This document shows positions 25,629 through 35,383 of a DNA stretch of 42,388 nt, piece after piece (position 1 is the first letter of the stretch; each line of letters starts with the position of its first letter). The notes beneath the pieces were generated by a model. The model was given only the letters and a program-made list of their open reading frames with translations, made no database searches and was not told the DNA's origin. This DNA is from an uncultured Clostridium sp. Its GTDB lineage: Bacteria; Bacillota; Clostridia; TANB77; CAG-508. The translations under genes were made by a program, and so were the position numbers. The stretch is from contig CANAQC010000009.1 of the NCBI GenBank assembly GCA_947363765.1, positions 1 through 42,388 of the forward strand. The letters are read 5' to 3'.

Positions 25629-26871
25629 TTAAGGTTGTTCTGCTAATGTAACATTAACACTTAATTCATTTCCATTTCTATTTAATTTAATTTCTAAAGT
25701 ATCACCAATATTATGAGAATTTTTAATTTCATTTAATTCATCCATAGTAGTAACTGATTTTCCATCTACTGCAATTATAACATCACCTATTTTAATTCCA
25801 GCTTTTTCTGCTGCAGAAAAAGTTTCAATATCTTTTACATAAATACCCACTACTAATTTATTATAATCAGCAGTTTTTTTATCTAAATCTAGTCCAGTAA
25901 TTCCAATATAAGGTCTTTTTACTTTACTATATTGTATTAATTGTTCATAAATTTCTTTTGTAGAATTAATTGGAATTGCAAATCCCATTCCTTCAATTCC
26001 AGTACCAGAAAGTTTTAAGGTATTTATTCCAATAACTTTTCCTTCAGAATTTACTAAAGCACCACCACTATTTCCAGAATTAATAGCAGCATCTGTTTGA
26101 ATAAGAGTATATGTTTTTCCATCAGAATCAGTTACTTTACGATTAACTGCACTAATTATGCCTGCTGTAACACTACTTTCCATACCAAGAGGGTTACCAA
26201 TTGCCATTGAGAATTCTCCAACTTGTACACCATCTGAATCACCAAGTTCTGCACAAACTAAATTAGTTTTATCAATTTTAATAACAGCAAGATCAGTTTG
26301 CTCATCTGTTCCAATAATACTTGCTGAATACTCAGTTTCGTCATTATAAAGATAAACACTTATTTTATTTGCTTTTTCAATTTCATAATAAGAATTATTA
26401 GAACCAGAATTAACTATATGATTATTTGTTAAAATATAACCATCTTCTGAAATAATAATTCCAGATCCTTCTGCTGATGCAGTAGTAGAATTTCTAAGAA
26501 AAATAGAATTAGCTGTATATTCTACTTTAATTCCTACAATAGAAGGACGAACCTTATTTGCAACATTCGTACCTGTCTCAGAATAATTTGTTAAAGAAAC
26601 TTGTTTTAAATTAGATGTTGTATTGCTAGAATTTCCGTGATGTTTGAGAATTAGAAGAAGTAATAATTGTATTATTAAAAATACTATTTCTTATTTGTGG
26701 AATACCAAAACAAGTTCCTATTACCAAACAAGCACCTAATGCACCAGAACAAAAAGGTAAAAATACATTTTTCGAAAAGGAATTTTTAGACTTTTCATTT
26801 TTGTTTTTTTCTTTACTAGACATATCAATTACCTGATATGTTGTTTTATTATTTTTTTGATTTTCATCCAT
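25629..26871 (-). CDS. htrA: HtrA/DegP-like serine protease, one CGG shift site
   Basis: 413 aa after skipping the C at 26637. The N-terminus is a Lys-rich cytosolic piece, then a membrane anchor (FLPFCSGALGACLVIGTCFG). At codon 79 TCA CGG AAA leads to an early stop; GGA restores NSQTSGNSSNTTSNL and the whole protease. The triad is visible: His in LTNNHIV, Asp in EQTDLAVIKID, Ser in NSGNSGGALVNSEG. A PDZ domain follows (residues ~310-405, AEKAGIKIGDVIIAVDGKSV). It degrades or refolds damaged proteins outside the membrane. Start at 26871, GGAGGT upstream. Confidence 0.92.
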
Positions 26872-27046
26872 TTTTAATACCTCCAAATTATTTATAATAT
26901 TTCCTAAATCTATTCTATCATACAATACATTTGTGAACAATTTGTGAAAAAAATAAGAACATAAATAAATATTATTGAAATAATATTATTTAACAGATAT
27001 AATATAAAAAGAATATAGAAAATAATTTTAAAAAAGGAGGGAAAAT

Positions 27047-27517
27047 ATGTTAAAGTTAAATAAAAGGGGAATTACATTAATTCCTTTAGTAATTACAATC
27101 ATTATACTTGGAATTATTGCATCTGTTAGTATATATACAGGTACAAATATTATAAAAAAGACAAGCCTTCAAACAATTAATACAAATATGATGTTAATTC
27201 AAGCAAAAGTAAAAACAATATCAGAACAAGCAAAATTTAATAATGATACCTCAATTTACAAAGGAACAAAATTGACCCAAATCGAAGAAAACAAAAAGAT
27301 AGATGAATTAGTTTCTAAAAATATTGTTGAGAAAAATGAAAATTATTATTTATTATCACAATCTGATTTAAATGAAATGGGACTAGAAAAGATTAAAATA
27401 GATGATGGCTATATTGTTGAATATGTAAATAATGAAATTATTTATGTAAAAGGTTTTAATGCAAATAACAATACATATTACAAACTCTCAGAAATGAAAA
27501 ATTTAAATATAGAATAG
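27047..27517 (+). CDS. Pilin-like protein with type IV N-terminus
   Basis: 156 aa. The N-terminus NKRGITLIPLVITIIILGII is a class III signal (cleavage after Gly by a prepilin peptidase) followed by the hydrophobic helix that packs pilin filaments. The usual Glu at mature position 5 is Pro here. The remaining ~120 residues are a polar head with no cysteines. AAAGGAGG precedes ATG. No pilus assembly genes are nearby, so it may be a minor or pseudopilin or just a membrane-anchored protein. It ends 8 bases before rnhB. Confidence 0.7.
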   Translation: MLKLNKRGITLIPLVITIIILGIIASVSIYTGTNIIKKTSLQTINTNMMLIQAKVKTISEQAKFNNDTSIYKGTKLTQIEENKKIDELVSKNIVEKNENYYLLSQSDLNEMGLEKIKIDDGYIVEYVNNEIIYVKGFNANNNTYYKLSEMKNLNIE

Positions 27518-27525
27518 GATGTAAA

Positions 27526-28158
27526 ATGAAAGAAAAAGAAGAAATTCGCTTAACTAAATTAAAACAAATAGAAGAACAAATATATATAAAAAATCCAACA
27601 TTAAAATATATTTGTGGAATTGATGAAGCAGGCAGAGGACCACTTGCAGGACCAGTTGTAGTAGCAAGTGTTATAATGCCAAGAAACTCAAAAATAGAAG
27701 GAATAAATGATTCTAAAAAGATTTTAGAAAATAAGCGTGAAGAATTATATGATAAAATTTTAGAAGAGGCAATTAGCTATGGAGTAGGAATTGTAGATGA
27801 AAAAGAAATTGATGAAATTAATATTTTGCAAGCTACTAAAAAAGCATTAACACTATCAATTCAAGAATTAACTAAGAGACCAGATTTAATTTTAGTGGAT
27901 GCATTAAAAGGAATAGATACATTAAATATACCATATCAATCAATTATTAAAGGTGATGCATTATGCTATAGTATTTCGGCAGCATCTATTATAGCAAAAG
28001 TGACAAGAGATAGAATTATGAGACAATGGGAAGAAATTTATCCCCAATATGGTTTTGAAAAACATAAAGGATATGGAACAGCATATCATATTTCAGCAAT
28101 TAAAGAATATGGATTAAGTCCAATTCATAGAAGAAGTTTTACAAAAAAGTTTGTATAA
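27526..28158 (+). CDS. rnhB: Ribonuclease HII
   Basis: 210 aa. It has GIDEAGRGPLAGPVVVASV (catalytic Asp-Glu), INDSKKI, ILVDALKGI, and AASIIAKVTRDRIM with the later HKGYGTAYHISAIKEYG. It removes RNA from RNA-DNA hybrids and misincorporated ribonucleotides. The ATT TCG GCA context near 27977 has an out-of-frame CGG that is read normally. Probably co-transcribed with the pilin-like gene. Confidence 0.94.
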   Translation: MKEKEEIRLTKLKQIEEQIYIKNPTLKYICGIDEAGRGPLAGPVVVASVIMPRNSKIEGINDSKKILENKREELYDKILEEAISYGVGIVDEKEIDEINILQATKKALTLSIQELTKRPDLILVDALKGIDTLNIPYQSIIKGDALCYSISAASIIAKVTRDRIMRQWEEIYPQYGFEKHKGYGTAYHISAIKEYGLSPIHRRSFTKKFV

Positions 28159-28271
28159 AAATTAATATTTAAAATATATAATTTAATATTTGTTTTCATG
28201 TAAGGGTAATAACATATGTACTTTATCTATTATTATATCTAAAATAGTTTTAACATAAAAAGGAGAAATTA

Positions 28272-29576
28272 ATGAACATATTAAAAATTATAGAAAAAAA
28301 GCGAGATAAGAAAGAATTATCAAAACAAGAAATTCAGTATTTTATAAGTGAATATACAAGTGGAAATATAACAGATTACCAAGCATCAGCTCTTATTATG
28401 GCAATATATATAAATGGAATGACATATGAAGAAATTACAAATCTTACCATTGCTATGGCTCATTCTGGAGAAATGTTAGATTTATCTGTATTTGGAAAAA
28501 ATGTTGTTGATAAACATAGCACAGGAGGGGTAGGAGATAAAATAACATTAATTTTGGCACCAATTATTGCATCATTTGGAATACCAGTTGCAAAAATGTC
28601 TGGTAGAGGTCTTGGGTTTACTGGAGGAACTATTGATAAATTAGAATCAATTCCAGGTTACAATACAAATATTTCAATAGATGAATTTTTTGAAAATGTA
28701 AAAAATATTGGAATTAGTTTAATTGGTCAAACTCTAAATTTAGCACCAGCAGATAAAAAAATCTATGCTCTAAGAGATAGCATTTGTTGTACAGATAGTA
28801 TACCACTTATTGCATCTAGTATAATGAGTAAAAAAATAGCAGCAGGAGCTAGTAAAATTTTACTAGATGTTACATGTGGAAGTGGTGCTTTTATGAAAAA
28901 CTATGAAGAAGCAAAGCTATTATCTAAAACAATGAATCAAATTGGAAAATTAGCTAATAAAGAAACTATTTGTATTATAACAAGTATGGAAGAACCATTA
29001 GGATATGCAGTAGGAAATAATTTAGAAGTAATAGAGGCAGTACAATTTTTAAAACAAGATATAATGCAAAATGATGTAAAACAAGTAGTTTTAGAATTAG
29101 GTGCATATATGATTAAATTAGCAGGTCTTGGCGAAGATATAGATACAAATAAACAAAGAATTTTAGAAAAAATTAAAACAGGAGAAGCTTATAAAAAATT
29201 TCTTCAATTAGTTAAAAATCAAGGAGGAGACATTACATATTTAGAAAATACAAATAAGTTTAAAAAAGCAGAGTATATTTTACAAGTAAAGTCAAATAAA
29301 GAAGGCTATATTAGTTCAATTGATGCAAAAAAAGTAGGGGAATTATCAGGAAGTTTAGGAGCAGGAAGATTACGAAAAGAAGATAATATTGATGAAACCG
29401 TAGGAATTGTTTTAAAAAAGAAAATAAGTGATTTTGTACAAAAAGATGAAATTTTAGCATATGTTCATGCAAATGATATAAATAAAGCAGAAGTAGCAGT
29501 AAGAAATTTAGAAAAGATTTATAAAATACAACAAACAAAAGTAGAAAAACCAAAAACAATTTTAGGTATTATTTAA
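28272..29576 (+). CDS. pdp: Pyrimidine-nucleoside phosphorylase
   Basis: 434 aa. It has KRDKKELSKQEIQYFISEYT at the N-terminus and VDKHSTGGVGDKITLILAPI, the thymidine/pyrimidine phosphorylase signature, then KMSGRGLGFTGGTIDKLESI. The C-terminal domain (SLGAGRLRKEDNIDETVGIV) is typical. It splits uridine/thymidine into base and (deoxy)ribose-1-phosphate for salvage. AAAGGAG precedes ATG 28272. No CGG codon. Confidence 0.93.
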   Translation: MNILKIIEKKRDKKELSKQEIQYFISEYTSGNITDYQASALIMAIYINGMTYEEITNLTIAMAHSGEMLDLSVFGKNVVDKHSTGGVGDKITLILAPIIASFGIPVAKMSGRGLGFTGGTIDKLESIPGYNTNISIDEFFENVKNIGISLIGQTLNLAPADKKIYALRDSICCTDSIPLIASSIMSKKIAAGASKILLDVTCGSGAFMKNYEEAKLLSKTMNQIGKLANKETICIITSMEEPLGYAVGNNLEVIEAVQFLKQDIMQNDVKQVVLELGAYMIKLAGLGEDIDTNKQRILEKIKTGEAYKKFLQLVKNQGGDITYLENTNKFKKAEYILQVKSNKEGYISSIDAKKVGELSGSLGAGRLRKEDNIDETVGIVLKKKISDFVQKDEILAYVHANDINKAEVAVRNLEKIYKIQQTKVEKPKTILGII

Positions 29577-29627
29577 TTAAATACATTAAATAATTTTATA
29601 AAATTTTTTATATATAATAAAAAAGCC

Positions 29628-29667
29628 AAAAAGAACGAAGAATTTCACTCAATTCTTCGTTCTTTTT
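29628..29667. terminator. Bidirectional terminator between pdp and the small minus-strand gene
   Basis: AAAAAGAACGAAGAATT and AATTCTTCGTTCTTTTT pair perfectly. The last codons of the minus gene lie within it. Confidence 0.85.
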
Positions 29668-29878
29668 GTTCTTTATTACCACACAAACGGTCATATTCTT
29701 TACATTTAATTTTGTAATCCATTTGTTGAGATAAATAGCGATAATACATATATGCTTGTTCATATTGAACAATTGGATTAAACATAGGGTCTTGATAAAA
29801 AGCATCATTTACCATATTAGGATTAAATGACATATTATCATAATTTGCAAAATTATTAAAATCTGTATTACGTTCCAT
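29645..29878 (-). CDS. Small Tyr/Asn/Met-rich protein
   Basis: 77 aa, not recognised. Rich in Asn, Tyr and Met (NDAFYQDPMFNPIVQYEQAY then MYYRYLSQQMDYKIKCKEYD). AGGAG lies 12 bases before the ATG. It sits next to the YlbJ-type sporulation gene on the same strand, and the composition recalls small spore coat-associated proteins; this is a guess from context. Confidence 0.6.
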   Translation of the reverse strand: MERNTDFNNFANYDNMSFNPNMVNDAFYQDPMFNPIVQYEQAYMYYRYLSQQMDYKIKCKEYDRLCGNKEQKERRIE

Positions 29879-29926
29879 TTTTAAAAATCACTCCTTTTTA
29901 CAAAATTTATGATTTGTTTTATTTTC

Positions 29927-31117
29927 TTATGACTTAATTTTTTGTTTTCTTTTAAAAAGAAAACATAGAGAAAAACAAATTAGTATAAACAAAAAAGATA
30001 TATTATAAGTATTTAATAAATAAGAATAATTAGCTAATTTATTTACATTTTGAGAAACAATAGGAGTAATATCAAAATGAAAAATGGGAAAAATGTTAAT
30101 AAATAAATATGTTAAAAAGCAAGAAATAATCCCTTGAAGTATTTTTCCTAAAAAATATGATTTTATTGAAATATCTGATTTTGAAACTATACTAAATACT
30201 TGTAATAAAATACTAATTCCGCCAAAGCCAAGTAAAAAAGCACTAATTATAATATTAGTAGAAAGATTTTTATTTACTATATTACAACATAAATTTAAAC
30301 CATTTGTTAATTCACAAATACCAGATGCAATACTTGTTATAAAGTTAGGAGAAATTCCAAGTGATTTAAAAACAGGTGATAGTAAAAAGAAAATTGTATT
30401 AAAAAAACCGCAATTGTTTAAAATAGAAATAATAACACTAAAAACAATTACAAATCCACCAATCATTACAACTGTATTAATAGCATTTATAATACTATCT
30501 GACAATATTTCACCTAAATTGGAAAAACAGACTAATTTATTTGATGAAATAGTATTTTTATTAATAGATATTTTCTCATTATCATTGTATTTCCAAAAAC
30601 GAAACAAAAATCCAACAATAACACAACTAATTAAATGTGTTAAAAATAGTAAAATACCAATTTCAGGATTTCCAAACATAGATATTCCAACAGTCCCAAT
30701 AATAAATAAAGGGCCTGAATTATTAGTAAAAGCAAGCAGTCTTTCAGCTTCTGCTTTTGTACATAATCCATCATTTCTAAATTTTGTAACAATCTTTGCG
30801 CCTACTGGATAACCACTAATAATTCCCATAATAAATGCATATCCACCAATTCCAGGAACATTAAAAATAGGGCGCATAAAGCGATTTAGGATATTTCCTA
30901 AATTTAAAATAATATTTGTATGTCCTAGTAATTCTGTTGCAATAAAGAATGGAAGTAGAGCAGGAACAACAGAATTTATCCATAATTGTAGCCCAGATTT
31001 TGTAGCTTGCAAATTTTGTTTAGAAAATATAACTAAGCATATAGTAAAAATAACAAATATAATTGGAAGAATATTTTTTTTAATTGATAAAAATATAAAA
31101 CGTGGTTTATGTTTCAT
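29927..31117 (-). CDS. ylbJ: Sporulation membrane protein YlbJ-like
   Basis: 396 aa, polytopic with ~8-10 helices. WINSVVPALLPFFIATELLG and FIMGIISGYPVGAKIVTKFR with LLAFTNNSGPLFIIGTVG are typical of YlbJ, which carries a nucleoside-recognition (Gate) fold and is needed for spore cortex formation in Bacillus. Two out-of-frame CGGs (near 30216 and 30407) are read through correctly (GFGGIS, NNCGFF). GGAG precedes the start. It points to a spore-forming organism. Confidence 0.9.
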   Translation of the reverse strand: MKHKPRFIFLSIKKNILPIIFVIFTICLVIFSKQNLQATKSGLQLWINSVVPALLPFFIATELLGHTNIILNLGNILNRFMRPIFNVPGIGGYAFIMGIISGYPVGAKIVTKFRNDGLCTKAEAERLLAFTNNSGPLFIIGTVGISMFGNPEIGILLFLTHLISCVIVGFLFRFWKYNDNEKISINKNTISSNKLVCFSNLGEILSDSIINAINTVVMIGGFVIVFSVIISILNNCGFFNTIFFLLSPVFKSLGISPNFITSIASGICELTNGLNLCCNIVNKNLSTNIIISAFLLGFGGISILLQVFSIVSKSDISIKSYFLGKILQGIISCFLTYLFINIFPIFHFDITPIVSQNVNKLANYSYLLNTYNISFLFILICFSLCFLFKRKQKIKS

Positions 31118-31220
31118 AAAAACTCTCCTAAAATAACTTTATTACAATATATGAAAAATGTGTTGTAATATGCATTAGGTTATGATATATTTGAATAAGG
31201 AAAAAATAGGAGGCTATTTT

Positions 31221-32462
31221 ATGTGGGGAGATATTGCAATAGCATTCTTACTAGCTTTTATAACTGCATTTGTTGTAACGCCATATACAATTAAATTAGC
31301 AAAGAGAGTAGGAGCTATTGATTTACCAAAAGATGAAAGAAGAATTAATAAAAAGCCAATGCCAAGACTTGGAGGACTTTCAGTAATTGCTGGGTTTTTA
31401 GTATCAATTATATATTTAATTGCTATTTTAGGAATTGAGGGAAGCTTAGAATTAAATGGAACAGAACAATATTATCTTAAATTAATTGGTTTTTTTCTTG
31501 GTAGTTTGGTTATTATAATTGTATGTTTTATAGACGATGTAAAAGGACTGCCAGCACTTGTAAAATTGCTAGCACAGATTATAGCAGCAATTATAGTAAT
31601 AAAAAGTGGAATTATTATAGAACATGTTAATATACCATTTTTAAATGGAGAAGGATTAACACAGTTAAATCAGGCATTTTCTATTATTTTAACATTAGGA
31701 TGGATTGTTGGCATTACAAATGCAATTAATCTAATAGATGGATTAGATGGACTATCTTCTGGAATATCACTTATATCTTGTTTATCACTTTTAATTATTT
31801 TTTCATTAAATGATTCACCAATGATTGCAATTATTATGATAACAGCGCTTGCTGGTGCTTTAACAGGATTTTTACCATTTAATTTTAATCCAGCAAAAAC
31901 CTTTATTGGTGACACAGGTTCTAATTTTTTAGGATTTTTATTAGCAGTTATTTCTATTTTAGGTGTTGCAAAAACTTATACTGCAATTGTTATTGTAGCA
32001 CCACTTATAGTACTTGCACTTCCTGTATTTGATACAGTATTTGCTATTATAAGAAGACTTATTAAGGGAAAATCTTTAAAAGCAGTAGTTATGCCAGACA
32101 AAGGACATTTGCATCATAAAATGTTAAAAAAGGGATTTAGTCAAAAAGAAGCAGTATTAAGTTTGTATGGTATTAGTGCAACATTTGGTATGTTTGCAAT
32201 TATATTATTAGAAAGTGGAATTTGGAAAGCATTATCCTTTGGATTAATTGTTATAGCAGTTATTGCACTTGGATACAAAAATATATTTAGATTAAGAGGA
32301 GGTGAAGAAATGTATAAATGTCTTGCTTGTGGATATGAATATAATCCAGAAATAGGAGATCCAGATAATGGAATTGCACCAGGAACAGCCTTTGAAGACT
32401 TACCAGATACATGGGTATGTCCATTATGTGGTGTAGGAAAAGATATGTTTGAAGAAGAATAA
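31221..32462 (+). CDS. WecA/TagO-like sugar-1-phosphate transferase fused to rubredoxin
   Basis: 413 aa from ATG 31221 (AGGAGG upstream). Residues 1-~360 are a MraY/WecA-type enzyme: [56 protein letters not shown] and [20 protein letters not shown]. It joins GlcNAc-1-P-type sugars to undecaprenyl phosphate. After RLRGGEE the same frame continues with a whole rubredoxin ([16 protein letters not shown]...[16 protein letters not shown]) carrying CxxC twice for one iron. The linker codons spell AGAGGAGGTGA, a perfect ribosome binding site, so rubredoxin can also be made alone. Fusion or overlap both remain possible. Confidence 0.88.
   Translation: MWGDIAIAFLLAFITAFVVTPYTIKLAKRVGAIDLPKDERRINKKPMPRLGGLSVIAGFLVSIIYLIAILGIEGSLELNGTEQYYLKLIGFFLGSLVIIIVCFIDDVKGLPALVKLLAQIIAAIIVIKSGIIIEHVNIPFLNGEGLTQLNQAFSIILTLGWIVGITNAINLIDGLDGLSSGISLISCLSLLIIFSLNDSPMIAIIMITALAGALTGFLPFNFNPAKTFIGDTGSNFLGFLLAVISILGVAKTYTAIVIVAPLIVLALPVFDTVFAIIRRLIKGKSLKAVVMPDKGHLHHKMLKKGFSQKEAVLSLYGISATFGMFAIILLESGIWKALSFGLIVIAVIALGYKNIFRLRGGEEMYKCLACGYEYNPEIGDPDNGIAPGTAFEDLPDTWVCPLCGVGKDMFEEE
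32310..32462 (+). CDS. Rubredoxin from an internal start within the WecA-like frame
   Basis: 50 aa from ATG 32310, with AGAGGAGGTGA six bases upstream. It has [40 protein letters not shown]: the two CxxCG knuckles, Tyr/Trp core and ~50-residue size of a complete rubredoxin. It carries electrons, often to rubrerythrin (present at 36786-37319). It is in frame with the upstream enzyme and has no stop before it. Confidence 0.75.
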   Translation: MYKCLACGYEYNPEIGDPDNGIAPGTAFEDLPDTWVCPLCGVGKDMFEEE

Positions 32463-32532
32463 AAGGAAAAACAAAATAAAGGTTGGAAAATATAATTTCC
32501 AATCTTTATTAAAAGAGAGGAATAAACAAAAA

Positions 32533-33417
32533 ATGGAAAATAAAGATAGAATTATTAAAATGTTAGCATATAATGGAAGAATAAATATAATATGTGCAAA
32601 TACGACCTCTTTAGTAGAAAAGGCAAGAAAAATGCATGATTTAAGTCCAGTAGCAGTAGCAGCATTTGGAAGAACATTAACTATAACTGCATTAATGGCT
32701 GTAAATATGAAAAATGAAACTGATAAACTAACTGTTCAAATAAAAGGAAATGGTCCATTAGGAGGAATGGTTATTGTTTCTAATAATTTTCCTAAACTAA
32801 AAGGTTATGTTCATAATCCAACAATAGATTTACCATTAAAAAATGGCAAATTAGATGTAGGAGGAGCAGTCGGAAAAGAAGGGTATTTAAATATAATAAA
32901 GGATATTGGACTAAAAGAACCTTATATAGGAATGGTACCACTTATTTCTGGAGAAATTGCAGAAGATTTTGCATCATATTTTGCAACATCAGAACAAACC
33001 AATACAGCAGTAAACTTAGGAGTATTAGTAGACTGTAATGGTGTAAGAAAAAGTGGAGGATATATACTAACTCCAATGCCAGATGCAACCGAAGATGATT
33101 TATTTATTTTAGAAAACCGAATTAAAGAAGCAAAACCAATTAGTAAAATGTTAGATGAAAATATGAGTTTACTAGAAATTGCAAAAGACCTTACAGGAGA
33201 TACGAATGTTCAAATAATAGAAGAAAATATTATGCCAATATATGAATGCGATTGTAGTAAAGAAAAAATAGAAAAAGGACTTATTACTATTGGTAAAAAA
33301 GAGTTACAAGATATTATTAATACACAAATAAATATTGAAACAGTATGCCATTTTTGTAACGAAAAATATACTTTTACGAAAGAGGAATTAGAGAAGTTAG
33401 TAGAAGATATCAAATAA
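32533..33417 (+). CDS. hslO: Redox-regulated chaperone Hsp33
   Basis: 294 aa from ATG 32533, chosen because MENKDRIIKMLAYNGRINI matches the Hsp33 start; the frame is open further up. AAGAGAGGAA precedes it. Core: LSPVAVAAFGRTLTITALMA, VQIKGNGPLGGMVI, GYVHNP. The zinc switch has CDC (~residue 238) and CHFC (~271). Oxidation releases zinc and activates holding of unfolded proteins. The GTC GGA near 32871 is an out-of-frame CGG read normally. Confidence 0.94.
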   Translation: MENKDRIIKMLAYNGRINIICANTTSLVEKARKMHDLSPVAVAAFGRTLTITALMAVNMKNETDKLTVQIKGNGPLGGMVIVSNNFPKLKGYVHNPTIDLPLKNGKLDVGGAVGKEGYLNIIKDIGLKEPYIGMVPLISGEIAEDFASYFATSEQTNTAVNLGVLVDCNGVRKSGGYILTPMPDATEDDLFILENRIKEAKPISKMLDENMSLLEIAKDLTGDTNVQIIEENIMPIYECDCSKEKIEKGLITIGKKELQDIINTQINIETVCHFCNEKYTFTKEELEKLVEDIK

Positions 33418-33427
33418 AAAATATAAT

Positions 33428-33460
33428 AAATACCAGTACGTTATTATACTGGTATTTATT
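33428..33460. terminator. Bidirectional terminator between hslO and ppaC
   Basis: AAATACCAGTA pairs with TACTGGTATTT across a short AT loop; convergent genes on both sides. Confidence 0.75.
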
Positions 33461-33492
33461 ATATGAAAATAATATAGTTATACTGTTTAACT

Positions 33493-34417
33493 TTATAATA
33501 CATTTAAAATAACAGGTGCAACTTGTTTTTTTCTAGAAACTACACCTTCTAAAAATGACAAATTATTTTCAACTATTTTTGAGAATGCCTTCTCAAAAAC
33601 GGTAGTATCTCCTAAAACAATAGCTTGTGAATTATTATTTATAATATCTGTAATTAAGAAAACAAATAAATTAGAACCATTTGTATTCATAAAATCACTT
33701 ATAGCTTTTTCAATTAATTCTTTATTTTTTAATACATCCTCAATACAAGCTGTATTAACTTGTGCTACTTGAAATTTGAAGTTTCCATTTGAAAATTCTT
33801 TAGAATCTATATTAATTAATTCTTCTGGTGTAAAGTCACTTAAATCTGTTCCTGCTTTTAACATGTCTAATCCATACTCATTTATATTAATATTAGCTAT
33901 ATTAGCTAATTCTTCTAATGCTTTTTTGTCATGTTTGGTTGTTGTTGGTGATTTTAATAATAGGGTATCTGATATTATAGCAGAAAGCATTAAAATAGCT
34001 TCTTTTTTTTCAATAGTCATATTTGCAGATTTAAATTCTTCGAAAAGAATAGTACAAGTACAACCATATGGTTTTGCTAAATAATATAAAGGTTCTTTTG
34101 TTTGGAAATTAGCGATTCTATGATGGTCTATAACACATTGAATATTAGCATTTTCAATATTATCTATACTTTGTGCAAATTCATTGTGATCTACTAAAAT
34201 AACAGATTGTCCATCTTCAATTCTTTCAATTAATTCAGGTGCTTTTATACCTAAATAATCTAAAACATATTTTGTTTCTTTATTAATATTTCCTAAACGA
34301 ACAGCTTTTGTATTCCAACCGATTATTATAATCATATTTTTCTTGTACAAGACTAGAACAAATTGAATCTGTATCTGGGTTTTTGTGTCCAAAAATAAGT
34401 GCATTTATTTCTTCCAT
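33493..34417 (-). CDS. ppaC: Manganese-dependent inorganic pyrophosphatase, one CGG shift site
   Basis: 307 aa after skipping C34321 (family ~309). The N-terminus MEEINALIFGHKNPDTDSIC is the family II motif. At codon 33 AAT CGG TTG destroys the frame; GGT restores YNNGWNTKAVRLGNINKETK and YVLDYLGIKAPELI. DHNEFAQS and DHHRIANF give the DHH metal ligands; the C-terminal DHHA2 domain ends VSRKKQVAPVI. It hydrolyses pyrophosphate to drive biosynthesis. Start at 34417, AAGGAGAT upstream. Confidence 0.94.
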
Positions 34418-34497
34418 AATTAAATCTCCTTTTTTAAAAATCTATTTAATAATATACAAAAAAAACAATAAAAAATCAAGTTTTTACTATAAAAATG

Positions 34498-35218
34498 TTA
34501 TAGTAAAATTGCACTTTCTAATCCCAATTTAATCATATTATTAAGTGAAGATTGTCTTTGGGCAGCAGTTGCTTTTTCATTATAATAGTATGAATCAACA
34601 ACAGTTAATAAACAGCTTGCTTGTTTATTTAATATTTTTGCATTATAAAATAGTGCAAAAGCCTCCATTTCAGCACCTGTTATATGATATTTTTTTGGAA
34701 TACGTTCTAACATTTTATTCATATTTGTCATATACCTATCAAATGCTTCTCCACATAGAGTATTTGCTTTTACTAATTCAATAGAAAGCATGCTAGATGC
34801 TTGTTCAATTTTATTGTTTAAAGATTGGCTTGAAGATATATAATGGCAATCTTCATTATTAAGGCTAAGTGCATAATTACTTTCAGTATAAGTATTATCT
34901 ACTAAAACTAAATCAAATAGTTTTAAATCTTTAGTATACCCTCCACAAGAGCCAAGTCTAATAATGTTTTCAACATTATAATAATTATATAGTTCATATG
35001 AGTAAATTCCCATGCTTGGAATTCCCATACCGTGATGCCATAACAGTTAATTTTTTACCTTTATAAGTTCCAGTATAAGCATAAATATTACGAATAGAAC
35101 TTACTAATTTGGCATTTTCTAAATATTGGTCTTTAATAAGTTTTGCACGAAGAGGGTCACCAGGCATTAAAACTGTTTTTGCAATTTCTTCAATTTTTGC
35201 TTCAATATGTGGTGTCAT
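34498..35218 (-). CDS. deoD: Purine nucleoside phosphorylase DeoD type, one CGG shift site
   Basis: 239 aa after skipping C35032. Begins TPHIEAKIEEIAKTVLMPGD with PLRAKLIKDQYL, then YTGTYKGKKLTVMAS; there TCA CGG TAT breaks the frame and GGT restores SGMGIPSMGIYSYELYNYY, the signature. RLGSCGG, AGEAFDRYM-like and GAEMEAFALFY follow. It splits purine nucleosides with phosphate. The shift lies exactly in the conserved SGMGIPS. AAGGAGG precedes the start. It lies behind no nucleoside transport gene here. Confidence 0.94.
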
Positions 35219-35383
35219 AATTACCTCCTTTTTTAATATTATATATTACATTTAGATTATTACTACATTTATGCAAGTTATATCTTTAAATATTAACTAT
35301 TATACACCAAATATTATAAAACAGTCTAGAAAAATGTGACAAAATATGATAAAATATATAAATCTTAAAAAAAGGAGAAATAT

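Noticed and set aside
32449..32533. Longer N-terminus for Hsp33 starting at 32449
   Set aside because: It would overlap the rubredoxin end, is Lys/Arg-rich without family match, and ATG 32533 gives the usual Hsp33 start with a binding site.
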